64,000 bases of DNA from Lepidodermella squamata (taxonomy: Eukaryota > Gastrotricha): NCBI GenBank assembly GCA_047495785.1, contig JBLDXI010000007.1, positions 3,162,001 through 3,226,000 of the forward strand, written 5' to 3'. Of the stretch, positions 10,980 to 22,319 are shown piece after piece. The notes under the pieces are model-generated. The model made no database searches and had not been told where the DNA came from. It was given only the letters and a program-made list of their open reading frames with translations. The translations under genes were made by a program, and so were the position numbers. How positions within the stretch are numbered: position 1 is the stretch's first letter; every line of letters starts with the position of its first letter.

Positions 10980-12944
10980 ATGAACATGCTAAGATTTATT
11001 TACGGCAATGACGCCGTACCTGGCTCAAATCAACTGAACCAAAAACTCGCATCACTCTCTTCACCCGATGCTCGGCGAAAATTATTCGAAGAAATCGAAA
11101 TTCGATCAATAGGCGGGCAGAAAGAAGCGGATGCCATTAAAACCGAAATCGCTGTCAACCAAGAAGGCGCTGAATTTACCCTGGAATTCGGCGATTATAA
11201 CGAAGCTTTCATGTTCTGCCGGGAATGCGTGTCCCATTTCGACTTTTCGGCTGAATTATTCGAAAAAATGGCTCAAGCCGCTGTTAAAACGAACCAGCCA
11301 GAAGTCGCCATTGCTTGCACCTACCTCCGAAGCCTCGTTAAATCACCACCCTACGACGACGGCGGTAAAATTAGAAAGGAGGCTTATCGCCAACTTGGCT
11401 ACAAAATCACCGGTTCATCACCGCTGTTGGACGATATCGATTTCATTAATTGCATCGAAGGGATCACTGATTTTCCAATCGATTTCGACAGCTGGGACGA
11501 ATTTTCGTTTTTACTCATCCATGCCGCTCCTTACGCTACGAGAGACGTTAAAAACGGCGAGAAAATTTGGCAGGCTCTTCAAGCGAACAGCGGCTTTATG
11601 GCTTTTATCAACAACTTCGATTTCGACGTCGTTTCGCCGTATGAAATTCGATTTTTAGCCACATTTTTCGAGGTGATTAAATCGGAAAATCTCATCAGAG
11701 CGAGATTTAACCTTGAAATTGAATGGTTCGACAATTTTCTCGTCAAATTGCTCAAGTTTCTCGGCACAGAAAATGGCGTGAAAAAAGCAATTTCGATTAA
11801 GGAGGCTTTTTCATTTTTATTTTCAACCTTTGAAAGCCATGTTTACCTGCTGATCGCCAGGCACGACTCTGTTAACGATTTGAATTGGCTGATAAATTTT
11901 TCGGTTCTGTTGATTGTCATCGACAATTTCGGTCGAGCCACGCCTGGGCTGCAAATTTCATTTTTCAAGGCGGCCGAGGGGCAGTTGAAAAACGACGAAT
12001 CCCTCCCGATTTTCATCGAATTTGTGTCATTTATTGTCGCGAGTTTGAAACTGGCAAATGAAGACTGTTTAACCTATTTGATAGCCATTTCGTCGTTAAT
12101 CGAGGATAAGCAAATCTGCGGGATTCTCGCTAAGCAAAGGAGCCTGCCAATTTCTCTGGCTATCAGCATTTCAAACGCAGGCAGAAATCTTCGAAATATC
12201 TGCAGCATTTTAGAAAAATTCGCCGAAAATGATTGGTTCAATTTGGTGAATAACAAAATTTTTGTCGCTAAATTTGTGGAAGGTTGCGAAAAACTTGTGT
12301 CGGCCAGAGGCCATTTAGAAAGCTCAGTTGATTTTATAGAACTGATAATCACGCTGCTTGGAATTGTTCGCAACAAGCCGACAGATTCGCATTTTCGCCG
12401 CCAATTATTCGCCCGGGGGAATTCGCCATTTTCCAAGGCGCTTTTCAACGATCCTGATTGCGAACGAATCGATTCCGAACTGCCGCTAATGTTGGTTATG
12501 TTGAAAATTGCCGACGACGAGACGAAACGCCGGTGGAAAAATTTGTTTGAGAAAAATTCTTTCCCGAAAATTGCGATGGCTATGAAAAATTGTTTAATCG
12601 AGAAAAAATCTAATCAGGAAAATAATTTTTCTCGTCATGTCACGCTTTTGATTTGCCTCCGTAAAATTTTCGAAATTTCCCCGCGGGTCATTTCAGCTTG
12701 TGATTTCGGCGTCTCTGCCCTGGTGTCGCTGGCTGATAATTTGCGTAAAAGTTCGGAATTTCCGGATATTATTGTTGAACTGGCCTTCGGGAAGCTGGTA
12801 GCGTGTATTGCCGAGGGCGATGCAAAGATTCGAGGCGATTTGAAGCGGCATGGAAAAATTTTGAATCAAGTCATCCAGCGTACCCGCCATGCTATGCAGA
12901 TGGGCGTGGCAGAGTTCGGTGATAGAAAAATACAGCCTTTTTAA
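10980..12944 (+). CDS. Uncharacterised helical-repeat protein, single exon (654 aa)
   Basis: An intact 654-residue frame opens with MNMLRFIYGNDAVPG. The N-terminal 140 residues look like paired TPR-type helices (GDYNEAFMFCRECVSHF, then NQPEVAIACTYLRSLVK). The rest is leucine/phenylalanine-rich helix without signal peptide or membrane segment, consistent with an ARM/HEAT-like solenoid. The protein is homologous along its length to the gene at 15405-21709. Examples are MLRFIYGNDA against FEFIFGENAK, and FRRQLFARGNSPF...RRWKNLFEKNSF against FAKMLYRRGES...RRWLKLYGQSNL. An AATAAA lies about 20 bp after the stop. Its single exon, against a split paralog, suggests intron loss or retroposition. TPR plus ARM order recalls UNC-45-like chaperones, but I see no shared motif that would justify the name. 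Confidence 0.75.
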   Translation: MNMLRFIYGNDAVPGSNQLNQKLASLSSPDARRKLFEEIEIRSIGGQKEADAIKTEIAVNQEGAEFTLEFGDYNEAFMFCRECVSHFDFSAELFEKMAQAAVKTNQPEVAIACTYLRSLVKSPPYDDGGKIRKEAYRQLGYKITGSSPLLDDIDFINCIEGITDFPIDFDSWDEFSFLLIHAAPYATRDVKNGEKIWQALQANSGFMAFINNFDFDVVSPYEIRFLATFFEVIKSENLIRARFNLEIEWFDNFLVKLLKFLGTENGVKKAISIKEAFSFLFSTFESHVYLLIARHDSVNDLNWLINFSVLLIVIDNFGRATPGLQISFFKAAEGQLKNDESLPIFIEFVSFIVASLKLANEDCLTYLIAISSLIEDKQICGILAKQRSLPISLAISISNAGRNLRNICSILEKFAENDWFNLVNNKIFVAKFVEGCEKLVSARGHLESSVDFIELIITLLGIVRNKPTDSHFRRQLFARGNSPFSKALFNDPDCERIDSELPLMLVMLKIADDETKRRWKNLFEKNSFPKIAMAMKNCLIEKKSNQENNFSRHVTLLICLRKIFEISPRVISACDFGVSALVSLADNLRKSSEFPDIIVELAFGKLVACIAEGDAKIRGDLKRHGKILNQVIQRTRHAMQMGVAEFGDRKIQPF

Positions 12945-13310
12945 ATTGCTTTAACCTTTCCGCAATAAAAATGCATTTACAAGTCGTTTTTTAAACAGTA
13001 TTCTCACTTTTGTTGTTAGACTTTTTAGACTTGATTAAAATCCGATTTTGATTTATTAATCGGAAATTCGGAAAAATATTTGTCGGCAAATTAAAAAGGT
13101 AAATTGAAGTTAATAATTATCTTTTGAAAGACCTTACCTTTTTTCTCCGTTTTACTCGCCTTATTTTTTGTGTTGAATATTTTTCAGATGAGTATTAATT
13201 AAAGCCCAAAATGTTTTCGGAAAATACTTTTATTTTCCTTTCCCTATTGACACGTGCTTTTCCGATAGAGAAAAATTCGGGGAGTAAGAATCTGAAAACC
13301 GCATATTTTT

Positions 13311-13406
13311 ATCATCTACCGTTATTGAGATATTCCAGTGTCAAGTTGTCACGTGACCTTACCTTTTGTCACACCTGGACGGTTATCTCAATAACGGTGA
13401 TAGATA
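13311..13406. mobile_element. MITE-like hairpin, about 96 bp
   Basis: ACCGTTATTGAGATA at 13318-13332 is mirrored by TATCTCAATAACGGT at 13384-13398, with imperfect pairing continuing on both sides. It sits between genes. Confidence 0.6.
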
Positions 13407-13409
13407 GGA

Positions 13410-15290
13410 AGCCGCTCTCAAAGAAAAAGTTCATCAGCGTGATGAGATCTATCTAGAAATGCATTCAGTTAGGTCATAGGTGATACTTCGTGCAAAATCG
13501 ATTTTGATGACACTTTAGTGCAGTTTGGTGACAGTCCCAACAGTCCCAAGCCTTACGAGACACCGGTCATTTATCCGTTTTCCTCGAATTTATACGATTT
13601 CCCAGCGCGGAGATATGCCTTTAAGACACCCTGGGGTTGTAGTCACCCTGCATGATTTTTTAAATATAGGGTGGCAGGATAAGATGCCGTTGGGCTCTAA
13701 TGGGTTAAGTTCGCGGTGTTTCGAGTTGCTAATCAACTGAAAAATATTTGGAATAATCGGGGGTAATTTATCATCCTGATTAACTAAGATAAAAATGAAT
13801 TTTAAAGGCTTCACAATAATGAATAGGAAATTTGCCTCGTAGATTTTATTACGTGCAAGCTGGTATATTTTTCGGCTCGAATTCAAATTTCATTTATTGG
13901 TAAATGAGAGAGCTTTAATTTTAAATTCAAAACTAAATAGAAGGCTAGGTACTTGATACCTCATAGGAAACGTCGGTTATGGTTATCATTTGAACAGCGC
14001 AATTTTTGACGGTGCAGTTGCAGTATTGCAACTCGAAGCTGCAATTCATTTCTACTGACAAGATACTGATTAGCACCGAGAATATTATTAGAATTTTCCA
14101 ATCGATTTTCTATATCGATACGCAGCGTAAATTTCGTGGCACCAGTTGAGCCAATTATCGAACTTGGCAAATAATTGTGAAGCGCAATCACTTCGTCGTT
14201 TTTTAATCAGTTTCTCGTAATCAAGGCTGAGTGGTTTTTATCTTGGCAAACATTGCTCTTCCCAGCTTTCGGCTAATTCGATAGTTCTGTAAAGAAATTC
14301 CTCGCCCTATTTTTTGAAGTCGTTAACATTTTATAGACGTTTCAATAAGTTTTCACTTCACTTTCTAAAGTAAATTATTTATTTTTGATAAATACCCGAG
14401 AACAGCACATCCTATAAGGCGGCAGAGCAAAAGTTAAGTATAACGGACCCAAATAAAAAAATCATATTTTCAAATAATTTCAGTTATCATGATCGTGTCG
14501 CTTTCTGGCAGTGAAGACCAGGTTTTAGACAGAAAATCACAGAGAATTTCACTTAATTTATTTGGACTTTTTAAATTACCGTATTTGTTCCTATAGCGTG
14601 TCTCATAAGTAACGCAAGCAAAGAAAATATACACGGAAAAGGGTTCAGAAACTCTAAAATGAGAGACTTTAAATTTTTTTGAAAAATTGAAAAATACTAG
14701 AATAGTAATCAGGTATGACACTTGCTAAAGTCCGAAGAAATTTGGCCCAGCCGGGTAAAATACCGAAAATTACCGAACTAGTTACCATCGGGGTTTTTCG
14801 GGTTCTCTTCAGTAAATTTTGCATTTCTTCGGTGAAATCGCGGATAATATTCTGTCGGTAGGTGTAATCTAATAAAATTAGTTGAATTTCTTACAAAAAG
14901 TTGCCGAAATAAAAAACGGTCGCGCAACTTCTGGGCCACTCTCTTTATAATAACCCGGGCTACTAAAATTTCAACTTCGAAATTTTGAAAAATTTGAAAA
15001 TCAATTTTAGTTGAATCGTTCATTTTTTATGCCTTCGAACCGGCTTGACCTGTCAAACCTGGTCTACTATTAGTGATGGGCGATATTAGCAATGGATCAA
15101 ATACGGTAAAATCTTAATTTACAGAAAATCAAAAAAGGTCAGTTTTAGGTGGATTAATTATTTGAAATTTGTTTCCGACAATTTTATCCGTAAGAGACAA
15201 TTTTGGTTCCGCCAAAAATAGGTTTTCGGAATAAAAAGGTATATTTCAAATGATTTAAAAAAAATTAAAAACTTCTGTTTTGATCACATC
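13410..15290. other. Intergenic, no gene recognised
   Basis: AT-rich spacer between the two helical-repeat paralogs. Short frames on both strands show no splice-consistent or domain-bearing sequence. Confidence 0.45.
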
Positions 15291-15404
15291 CCCCTTGTCT
15301 TGGAATTAGTTTTTGCTCGTTCTTTGCTCCGAGATTTTTTGAAACTTGGTTATATTTTTCGTATAAAAAATTTCAAAATTTCAAATTTTAGAGAAATTAT
15401 TATC

Positions 15405-18400
15405 ATGGCGTTCGAATTTATTTTCGGCGAAAATGCGAAACCATGCTCAGCCGAGGTTTACAACAAACTGCTCACCCTGAAATCGCCGCAAGACATCGAC
15501 AACTTCTGCGAAGAAGTTCGCACGCGGGCAGCCGGCGGTTTCAAAGCCGTCGAAGACCGGCGAAAGGCCGCAAAAGCCCTCGAAGAAAAAGCCCACAACT
15601 ACCTGCACCTCGGCTTCACAAAAATCGGCTACGAAACCCTCGTCGCAAAACTCGATTTAATCGGCCAAGATTACCGACTACTCCACATCCTATCCAGAGC
15701 CGCCACCTCGATCGAACGATACGAAGAGGCGATTTTATTCGCTAGAATGGCTGCTCAGCACTACGAGGCGCCGGGCAATACGGCTGAAATCGTTGAAGAA
15801 CTATGCGGCATACCCTACATGGCGCTTGGCTATAGCGAGGTCGTCAAATATTTCGGTATAAAACCGAAAAAATCGGAAATTCCGGAAGATTGCAAACCAG
15901 CAATTCCATTCGACGATGCCGATTATCGGAATGCGTTTGAAAATATCGGAAAAATCGAATTCTCAAATTGGAGTCTGGACTCGTTCGAAAAACGCGCCTT
16001 CTACCTGTGCCACCTATCGCTGCATGGCAAATACCGAAATTCGCCGCAATTACCGTTTTTGACGATTCGAAATTTTCAAATTTTGCTGGATTTGTTGGCG
16101 AAAAATCAGTCGTTTCAGTCGTTTTTGCTTGAGCTCGATATCGCAAAATTGAACGGCGGCGAGTTGCGACTTTTCGCATTTTTCTTACTGCTCATCGGTC
16201 AATATGTTGAGAATTCGAAAATCAGCGCTATGCTAGCCGATCAGCCGTGGTTTCATTTGATGATGAATCGAGTTGCTACAACGAGTTTCAGCCGCGAGGG
16301 CTTGGCGAATCTCGCGAAATTCGACCCTGGTTCATGTTGCGATATTTTGATGAGTTATCAAACTCTGAAATCAATTCGGTCGAGTCTTTTCGAATTTGAA
16401 TTTTTGTGTAAAATCGCGACTTTTCCGGCGTTTTGTGGGCTCAAATATTTGACGACGCCAAGTGCGGTTGGTGCGCCGAATTGTTTTTCGATCTGTTTCA
16501 TGACTTTGCCGTTTCTGCTGCCGAATGCGATGGGTCTACCTGGTGTTCGGGCGCAGTTTGATTCGTATTCAAGGGACAAGTTGGTCAAAGATTTGGATGA
16601 ATTTCTGGTCTTGATGTTTATGAATTTTACGGAATGGAAGGCTGAATTTTTGGCGGACTCCAATTTTCCAGGTAATTTTTTAAATAATTTTCTAATTTTG
16701 AGTGAATTGTTTCGAACTTGTTTTTGGTTTGATATAATGAATATTCATGAATATTTATCGGTTTTTCGATCGAGAGTTACGTGAAAAATGTTATTATGAG
16801 GGGTGAAATTAGATAAATTGTTTGCCCTTTTGATATTCGAGCTAAACAATGATATATATATGATTTTTGCCGTTTTTCGGAAATTTATTATTTAATATTA
16901 ACGATTCGAAAATGTGACTGAAAATGTAACGAATTTCGCGATAAAATACAGCAGCATTCAAAATAATTTCGTGGATAAATAATATAGCCAGTAAGTAAGG
17001 GAAATTTATGTTCAAGTTTTTAACATTTCAATATGGGTGAAAATTAGAAGAGCAGCCCCTTCGAAATTTGTAACTCCTTCCTGAGTTTTCCTATAGTTGA
17101 ATTTATCATAAATAAGCTGAAAGTGGCATTCAACGTCATTCTTAATTATTTACACATTTTCTAAAGCTTTTCTTGATCATAGGTATTAGGAATTATTAAG
17201 TACATTATAGCCAGAAAATTCAGCCATAAATCGGCAGTTTTTCTGAGAAAGTCAGATCGGTTTGAAATCGATGTTCGAGTGGAAGTTGATTTGAGAAGTT
17301 GGAAGATTTAAGCGTGAAGGGTTGATTAGAGATTGATTGATTGATTTTCTGAATCGTCCTTTCAAATTGGTCATGCCAGATCTGTCGAAGGTTCAAATTC
17401 TCTCATCAGTAAAGCGAAATGCGGGTCGATTGAAATCAAGGTTCGAGTCATTATCAATTTAGTATCCCCTTCACATTTGATATATGCTGAAATAGTATGT
17501 TTTTAAGGACCTGAAATTGAATAAAACACACGTATGACATCAATCTTTTATTATTTGAATGAACGTGAACAGAAAATTTTCAAAAAATTCAAGGCAAATT
17601 GACAGAAAAATTGAAATATAATTTTACAAGCAGCCACAGAAAATTTCAAAAAAATCGAGAAGAATTCACAGAATATTTGAAAAAATTGAGGTCATCGGCG
17701 AATTTGTGTTGCACAGCGACAAGGTACTGGTCGATTGTCAACTGACCGTTTTCCAACCTTACCCTTAGCCTCTGGAGTCGGGCGTTGATTCGAACATACT
17801 TCGGTCGTTGCCGGTGTCCTAAATATGAAAAATTGAAATATATGAAGAGAGGAAAGGCATTCGAGTACCTGGAGCTCCGGCTGCGACAGGTAACCGCATC
17901 AGACGGTGATGGCGCTCATCGTCAACCAGTTTTTCCAGTAGCTTCCAAGCACCAGGGTGTCGAACAGCAACTTGCCGATTCAGGCGGTGATGGTAACCTT
18001 CAAAAAATAATAGATTATTGAAAGGGATTAATTATCGTAAGCAAGCCTTCAACGGCATTGTTGGTACGCGTGTCCCTGCCATACGCATTCCAGTGCGCAT
18101 GAGTTTTGACATTGTTCATATGCCATCGCGGCACGAAGTAGGCCTAGAAGTTTTCTTTGTCGGGAGTGTTTCCTTCGTCAATGACACGAGCCATGTATTC
18201 CTCGACCATATGGAGAGGCAGCAAGGCGTGTTTCGATTTAGGGCCTTATGTCGGCCTCGGCATCGATGTCGCCATTCAACATCGCCACGAACTCGGCTGC
18301 TGTAGCAGGATCTCTGTAGCAGGAGCCATTGAAGCTTTCAGCGCCCGATATTCCGGCAGTAACGATGCGCCCGCTTCTCCATGCTCATGAAGCAGCTGTG

Positions 18401-21400
18401 AAAAAGCAAAATTTGATTCCTGTTCAACATTATTTTTGAAATGCAAATACCTTCTCAGCTTCTTCATCGAAGATTGTATCGTGACCAGTGTTCCCGGTGG
18501 CTGCACGCCTGCGCATGTTATTTCCAGTGAAAATCTCGGCAACCTTTTCCGGGTTCGGCGGATGATTGTGTTCTGGCTCAGCTCCCTCAAATCCATTGGC
18601 GTTGAACCGAAAGTAATTGCCGCAACCGTCTTGAAGGCAGCGCCATGATTCTGTATCGAAACAAAAACCCTCATAGGAACTCAAAATTAATGAAAATTTT
18701 CAGAATTATCAATAAAAACCTGTATAATTTCAACGGCTTTCCCTTCGGCGAATTTAATTATTGACCAATTAAAGTCTTCAGCGTATCACAGCTGCGTTTT
18801 CAATTTCAGTTTCAATTATTCAATTATTTTTGAAATTTATTAGACAATTTTACTGAGCCCCGTCTTTTTTCATCTCCATTAACACTGAAATTATACTGAA
18901 TCTGAATGAGAAGCAAGAAAATAAAAAATAAAAAAAATGGCTTCATACATAACATTTTATTTCAACAAAATTTACTACGCCATATTCAAGTTGAGGCGAA
19001 GCGGAAAAATCATTTAGCGGAGATGTCATTCGGCGGAAATATTGATTAGCGGAAAGTGATCTCAGCGGAAGTGAAAAAAGCGGAATTGATTTTAGCGGAA
19101 GTGTCCTCTGGCGGAAATGTATCTTGGCAGAAATGATATCTGGCGGCAAATGCATTTAGCGGAAATGCTGAAGCGGAAAGTAGGGCCCACGGAGCGCCGA
19201 TAGATGAGCGTAAGTCAAAAGGGCGCAGGGCGAAAGGGCGCTGTGCATAAGAGCGGCGGACCTTGGGTCATCGAATCCATTGATTTGGGTTTTCAAAAAG
19301 CGTCCTCATGTTTCTTATCCTTCTACTATGATCCATTACGAATCTTTGATAAAACAAGCAACAGCAAGACTCGGTAATAAGATATTAGTGTTCTTTATTA
19401 TCAATTGATTATATGTATACGTAAAAGTATTGTGACAACTATGTGACAAGGGAAATGTGAATGATAAGACTAGGTATTTAGCATTCATAGCAAATTGTTC
19501 TGAATCAAGCAGACACGCTAAGACAACAAATCAAAAATAATCATTGAGTATAGTAAAATCAACAGAATTTGTCAATGATTTAAGGAATGCCAGATTGAAT
19601 CAAGGTAGGGGATCAAGTTGTCCATGTCAAAGTTGGCATCATCGGCTGGGACTAGGGCTTGGAGACGACGGTCGATGTGGCGGTAGATGGACTTTGTGCC
19701 TTGACGTGCCAAGCCAGCCCGATAACGCTCATTATGGACCTCCTGAGCATTCTGTTCGGAGAGGAATGCCTCGACCCCGCGGGGAATGTGAAAAGTTTCT
19801 TCACTCCCTTGCATTGAAAATGATATTAATCATCCTATTATCCTCACTTGGCCAGTTTTGATACAGATACAGCAAGACTAGTACCCACCCAAGCCGCACA
19901 TAACGCATGATGAGAAACAGCAGCGCCACTGCTGCCCAGCAAAAGTACCTTCTTCGGTCGGCTCCGATCAACGAACGCGTCGGAAATTGTCAGTGAATAG
20001 ATCACTGGCGAATCTGTCATGGTAAATGTTCTAAATCGAACAAAGCGCGGATTCATCAACTGCGATTCAACATCGTCGAAAAAAATCCTTCAGCAGTACA
20101 AGCCATCGAGAAGATGAAGTGCAAGAAGAAAAAGCACGGTCAAGGAAACAGTAAAATTAATCACGGAGAAAGCGGACACCAACGGGAAGTTATTCAAGAG
20201 CATCCAGGCCCATAGTAGTTTCGTCCGGCACGTCAGCGTCGGTTGCGCAATAGGAGACTCAGCGCAAAATGTCATGCAAAATGTCATTTTTGTGCCCTCT
20301 AGGAGGTGTTTCGAAAGCGGATTTTTCAATTTTTCTAGCAGTTCGCTAGTTAACAGCTCGTAAATATCGTCCATCCTATTGCTCAGCGAAATCTGTTTGG
20401 CGTCTCGGAAAGAGCTGCATGCAAGTAGCCGACGCCCTGCTTGTTGAGGCGCTTAGGGGATAGGGGATTTTGAAAGCATTCGCGCCATAGGTTCAAACAG
20501 GATTCTATGGCTTTGTCTTTGAATTCGCCGATTACTGCACAGTCGATGATGATTGAAGTCGGACTGCGATCGAAGTTGACGTTCACTACGATACTTCACT
20601 ACGATTCCGTAGACTTCGGAGGTTGGCTCCAAGCGTTTGGATTTCTCTGTGTTTGACTTTCGGAGATTAAGGTGGATTAGCTGAAGCAAGGGCAACGGGT
20701 GAAATTGGAACATTTATTTTCAAAATTCAATCTGAATTCCGAATTCCATTTTTAATTTAAAAGTCCAAATTTGCCTGTAAAAATTGAAATGATTCATTTT
20801 GATTTTTTTCTAGGAATGTTGGAGCGTGAGACAATAACGCCAAGGTGTATCACCACGCCAGTCATCAGCTTCTTCCTATCCCTAGTCGATCAGCACGAGC
20901 AAACGAAGCACATTTTCGCCAATCACACGACGCTTCTGCTATTTCTCGTCAACATTTTGGACTCGCTCAATGTAAAAAATGAAAAAATGTTGCTAAGTGC
21001 CGGCCATGAACTTGCTGAAAAATCTGTTAGATTTCTTGCTATTCTCATCAAAAATTCGAATGTTGTCAAAGACTTTGCGGAAAATCAGCAATTAGTCAAA
21101 CGATTGGTCCCGTTTTTCGAACATAACTTGCCGCGAAATAATCGATTTAATTCTGATTTATTCGATGTTATCGAAAAATTCCTTCTAGCCGGAGGAAAGA
21201 AAAGCTATTTCGCCAAAATGTTGTATCGAAGGGGCGAATCTTCTGCCGCGAAATACATTTTAGAATCTTGCAATCCGAACCGAGTTTTGGTAGCTTTACT
21301 TCTGAAAGGCGCCGACGTCGAGTGCCGCCGGCGGTGGTTGAAATTGTACGGGCAAAGCAATTTGTTCAAAAATATTGGCTCGAAATTATTGAATTATTCA

Positions 21401-21709
21401 ACCGAATCGCTTACTGCTAATGGCGTTGTTAATATCTGGCTTGGAATCCATGCAATATTCTGCGAGTTGCCACAACTCGCCTCCTTGGAGTCGATTTTAG
21501 TCGGCCATCCCAGCGCTCCAATTGTTGTTAAAAAAATAATTTCAAAATCACTGGCTGGTTGTTCGAATGTGACAAGTGATGTAGCACTTTTTATTGTTGT
21601 TGTGCTTATTAAATTAGCTGAAATTAGTCTCACGTTTCGACGCATTTTAAAAGGAAGTCACAGTTTTGTCCTGCTGAAAGATTTGTTGATGGGCTACTTA
21701 AGAGTTTAA
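15405..21709 (+). CDS. Uncharacterised helical-repeat protein, two exons around a 4.1-kb intron (about 720 aa)
   Basis: Exon 1 is 15405-16671, with the start chosen at MAFEFIFGENAKPC because it aligns with the paralog start; the open frame extends upstream to 15300. Exon 2 is 20814-21709. The donor CCAG|GTAATT and acceptor TTTCTAG|GA keep phase, and the total of 2163 nt is divisible by three. Exon 1 matches the N-terminal half and exon 2 the C-terminal half of the 654-residue paralog, which is the main reason for joining them. The N-terminus has TPR-like helices (RYEEAILFARMAAQHYE) and the rest is solenoid-like. No signal peptide or transmembrane segment is seen. Function is unknown. The large intron is filled with transposon remains, unlike other introns in the window. 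If the intron is not spliced, the locus is a split pseudogene. Confidence 0.65.
16790..17560. other. Intron sequence, nothing recognised
   Basis: First 0.8 kb of the large intron: AT-rich, with no coding signal. Confidence 0.4.
17640..18690 (-). pseudogene. Degraded MULE transposase with FLYWCH-type zinc finger
   Basis: Read on the minus strand, the first piece (18684-18450) has the FLYWCH/WRKY-GCM1-like pattern WRCLQDGCGNYFRF with a later EHNHPPNP. The next (18400-18276) contains LLHEHGEAGASLLPEYRAL. A third (about 18260-18040) has MVEEYMARVIDEGNTPD, an in-frame stop, then WNAYGRDTRTNNAVEGLL, which matches the Trp...TNN-x-x-E region near the end of Mutator-like transposases. A last piece (about 17815-17690) reads INARLQRLRVRLENGQLTID. 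The catalytic core is missing and frames are broken. It lies inside the intron of the helical-repeat gene, in antisense orientation. Confidence 0.65.
19000..19180. repeat. 16-bp minisatellite, about 12 units
   Basis: AGCGGAAATG followed by about six T-rich variable bases repeats every 14-16 bp. Unit starts are AGCGGA or GGCGGA throughout. The core is conserved while the spacers vary. It lies in the large intron, close to MULE remains. Confidence 0.75.
19572..20713 (-). other. Unrecognised minus-strand frames in the intron
   Basis: Adjacent minus-strand frames at 20713-20383, 20374-20090 and 20059-19844 (the last two share a frame broken by one TGA near 20090), then 19814-19572. The 20374 frame contains a hydrophobic stretch (SVINFTVSLTVLFLLALHLL). 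The last contains HNERYRAGLARQGTKSIYRH, whose layout resembles the C-terminal region of the nearby MULE remnant. They could be a decayed nested gene or more transposon debris. I do not recognise a family. Confidence 0.3.
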
Positions 21710-22319
21710 TTCATTTGTGAGAGATTAAGAGATCGTTTTTGAGTTCGATATTGTTTTGGATTGGTTAAATAAAGCATTTCGTATGTGATTCCATGGCTTT
21801 GAGGTGTGTCGGAATATTGAATACGCTTTTTCATGCGATGTTTCTTTTTTAAATACTATCATTTTTTATTTGGGGGTTAGCCCAAAACGACATCGTATAG
21901 CGTCAATATCTACCGGACGTTTTTTGAAACCGGCTACTTTTGCGCATTCGACGTTTCCGCACAGATTTTAAATCATGGACAATAAATTTTTCTAAATTAT
22001 TCATTTGAAATTTGCACCCCGACTTGTTTAGGGTGGCTGAGCGAGCGTCGCAACAAAAGTGAGCGAATGTCGCAATGCCAAGTGCGTTGTAGCTTAATCG
22101 CGTCTCAAGTAGCTATATGCTCGTAACACGTCGCGTAAACGCGTGTAAAGCGCGTGCATCGTAGCAGTACGAGGCGTGACTTAGCAAAATAAAAGGTTGG
22201 TGTAGCAATAGTAATAAAATTTTATTATTTTGCAATGGATGAGAGCTTTTTTCCTTGGATGAGGATGACGAGGCTGAGGTTGAAGTAGAGACGAGCCTCA
22301 CGGCAGATAGCAGCAGTTC

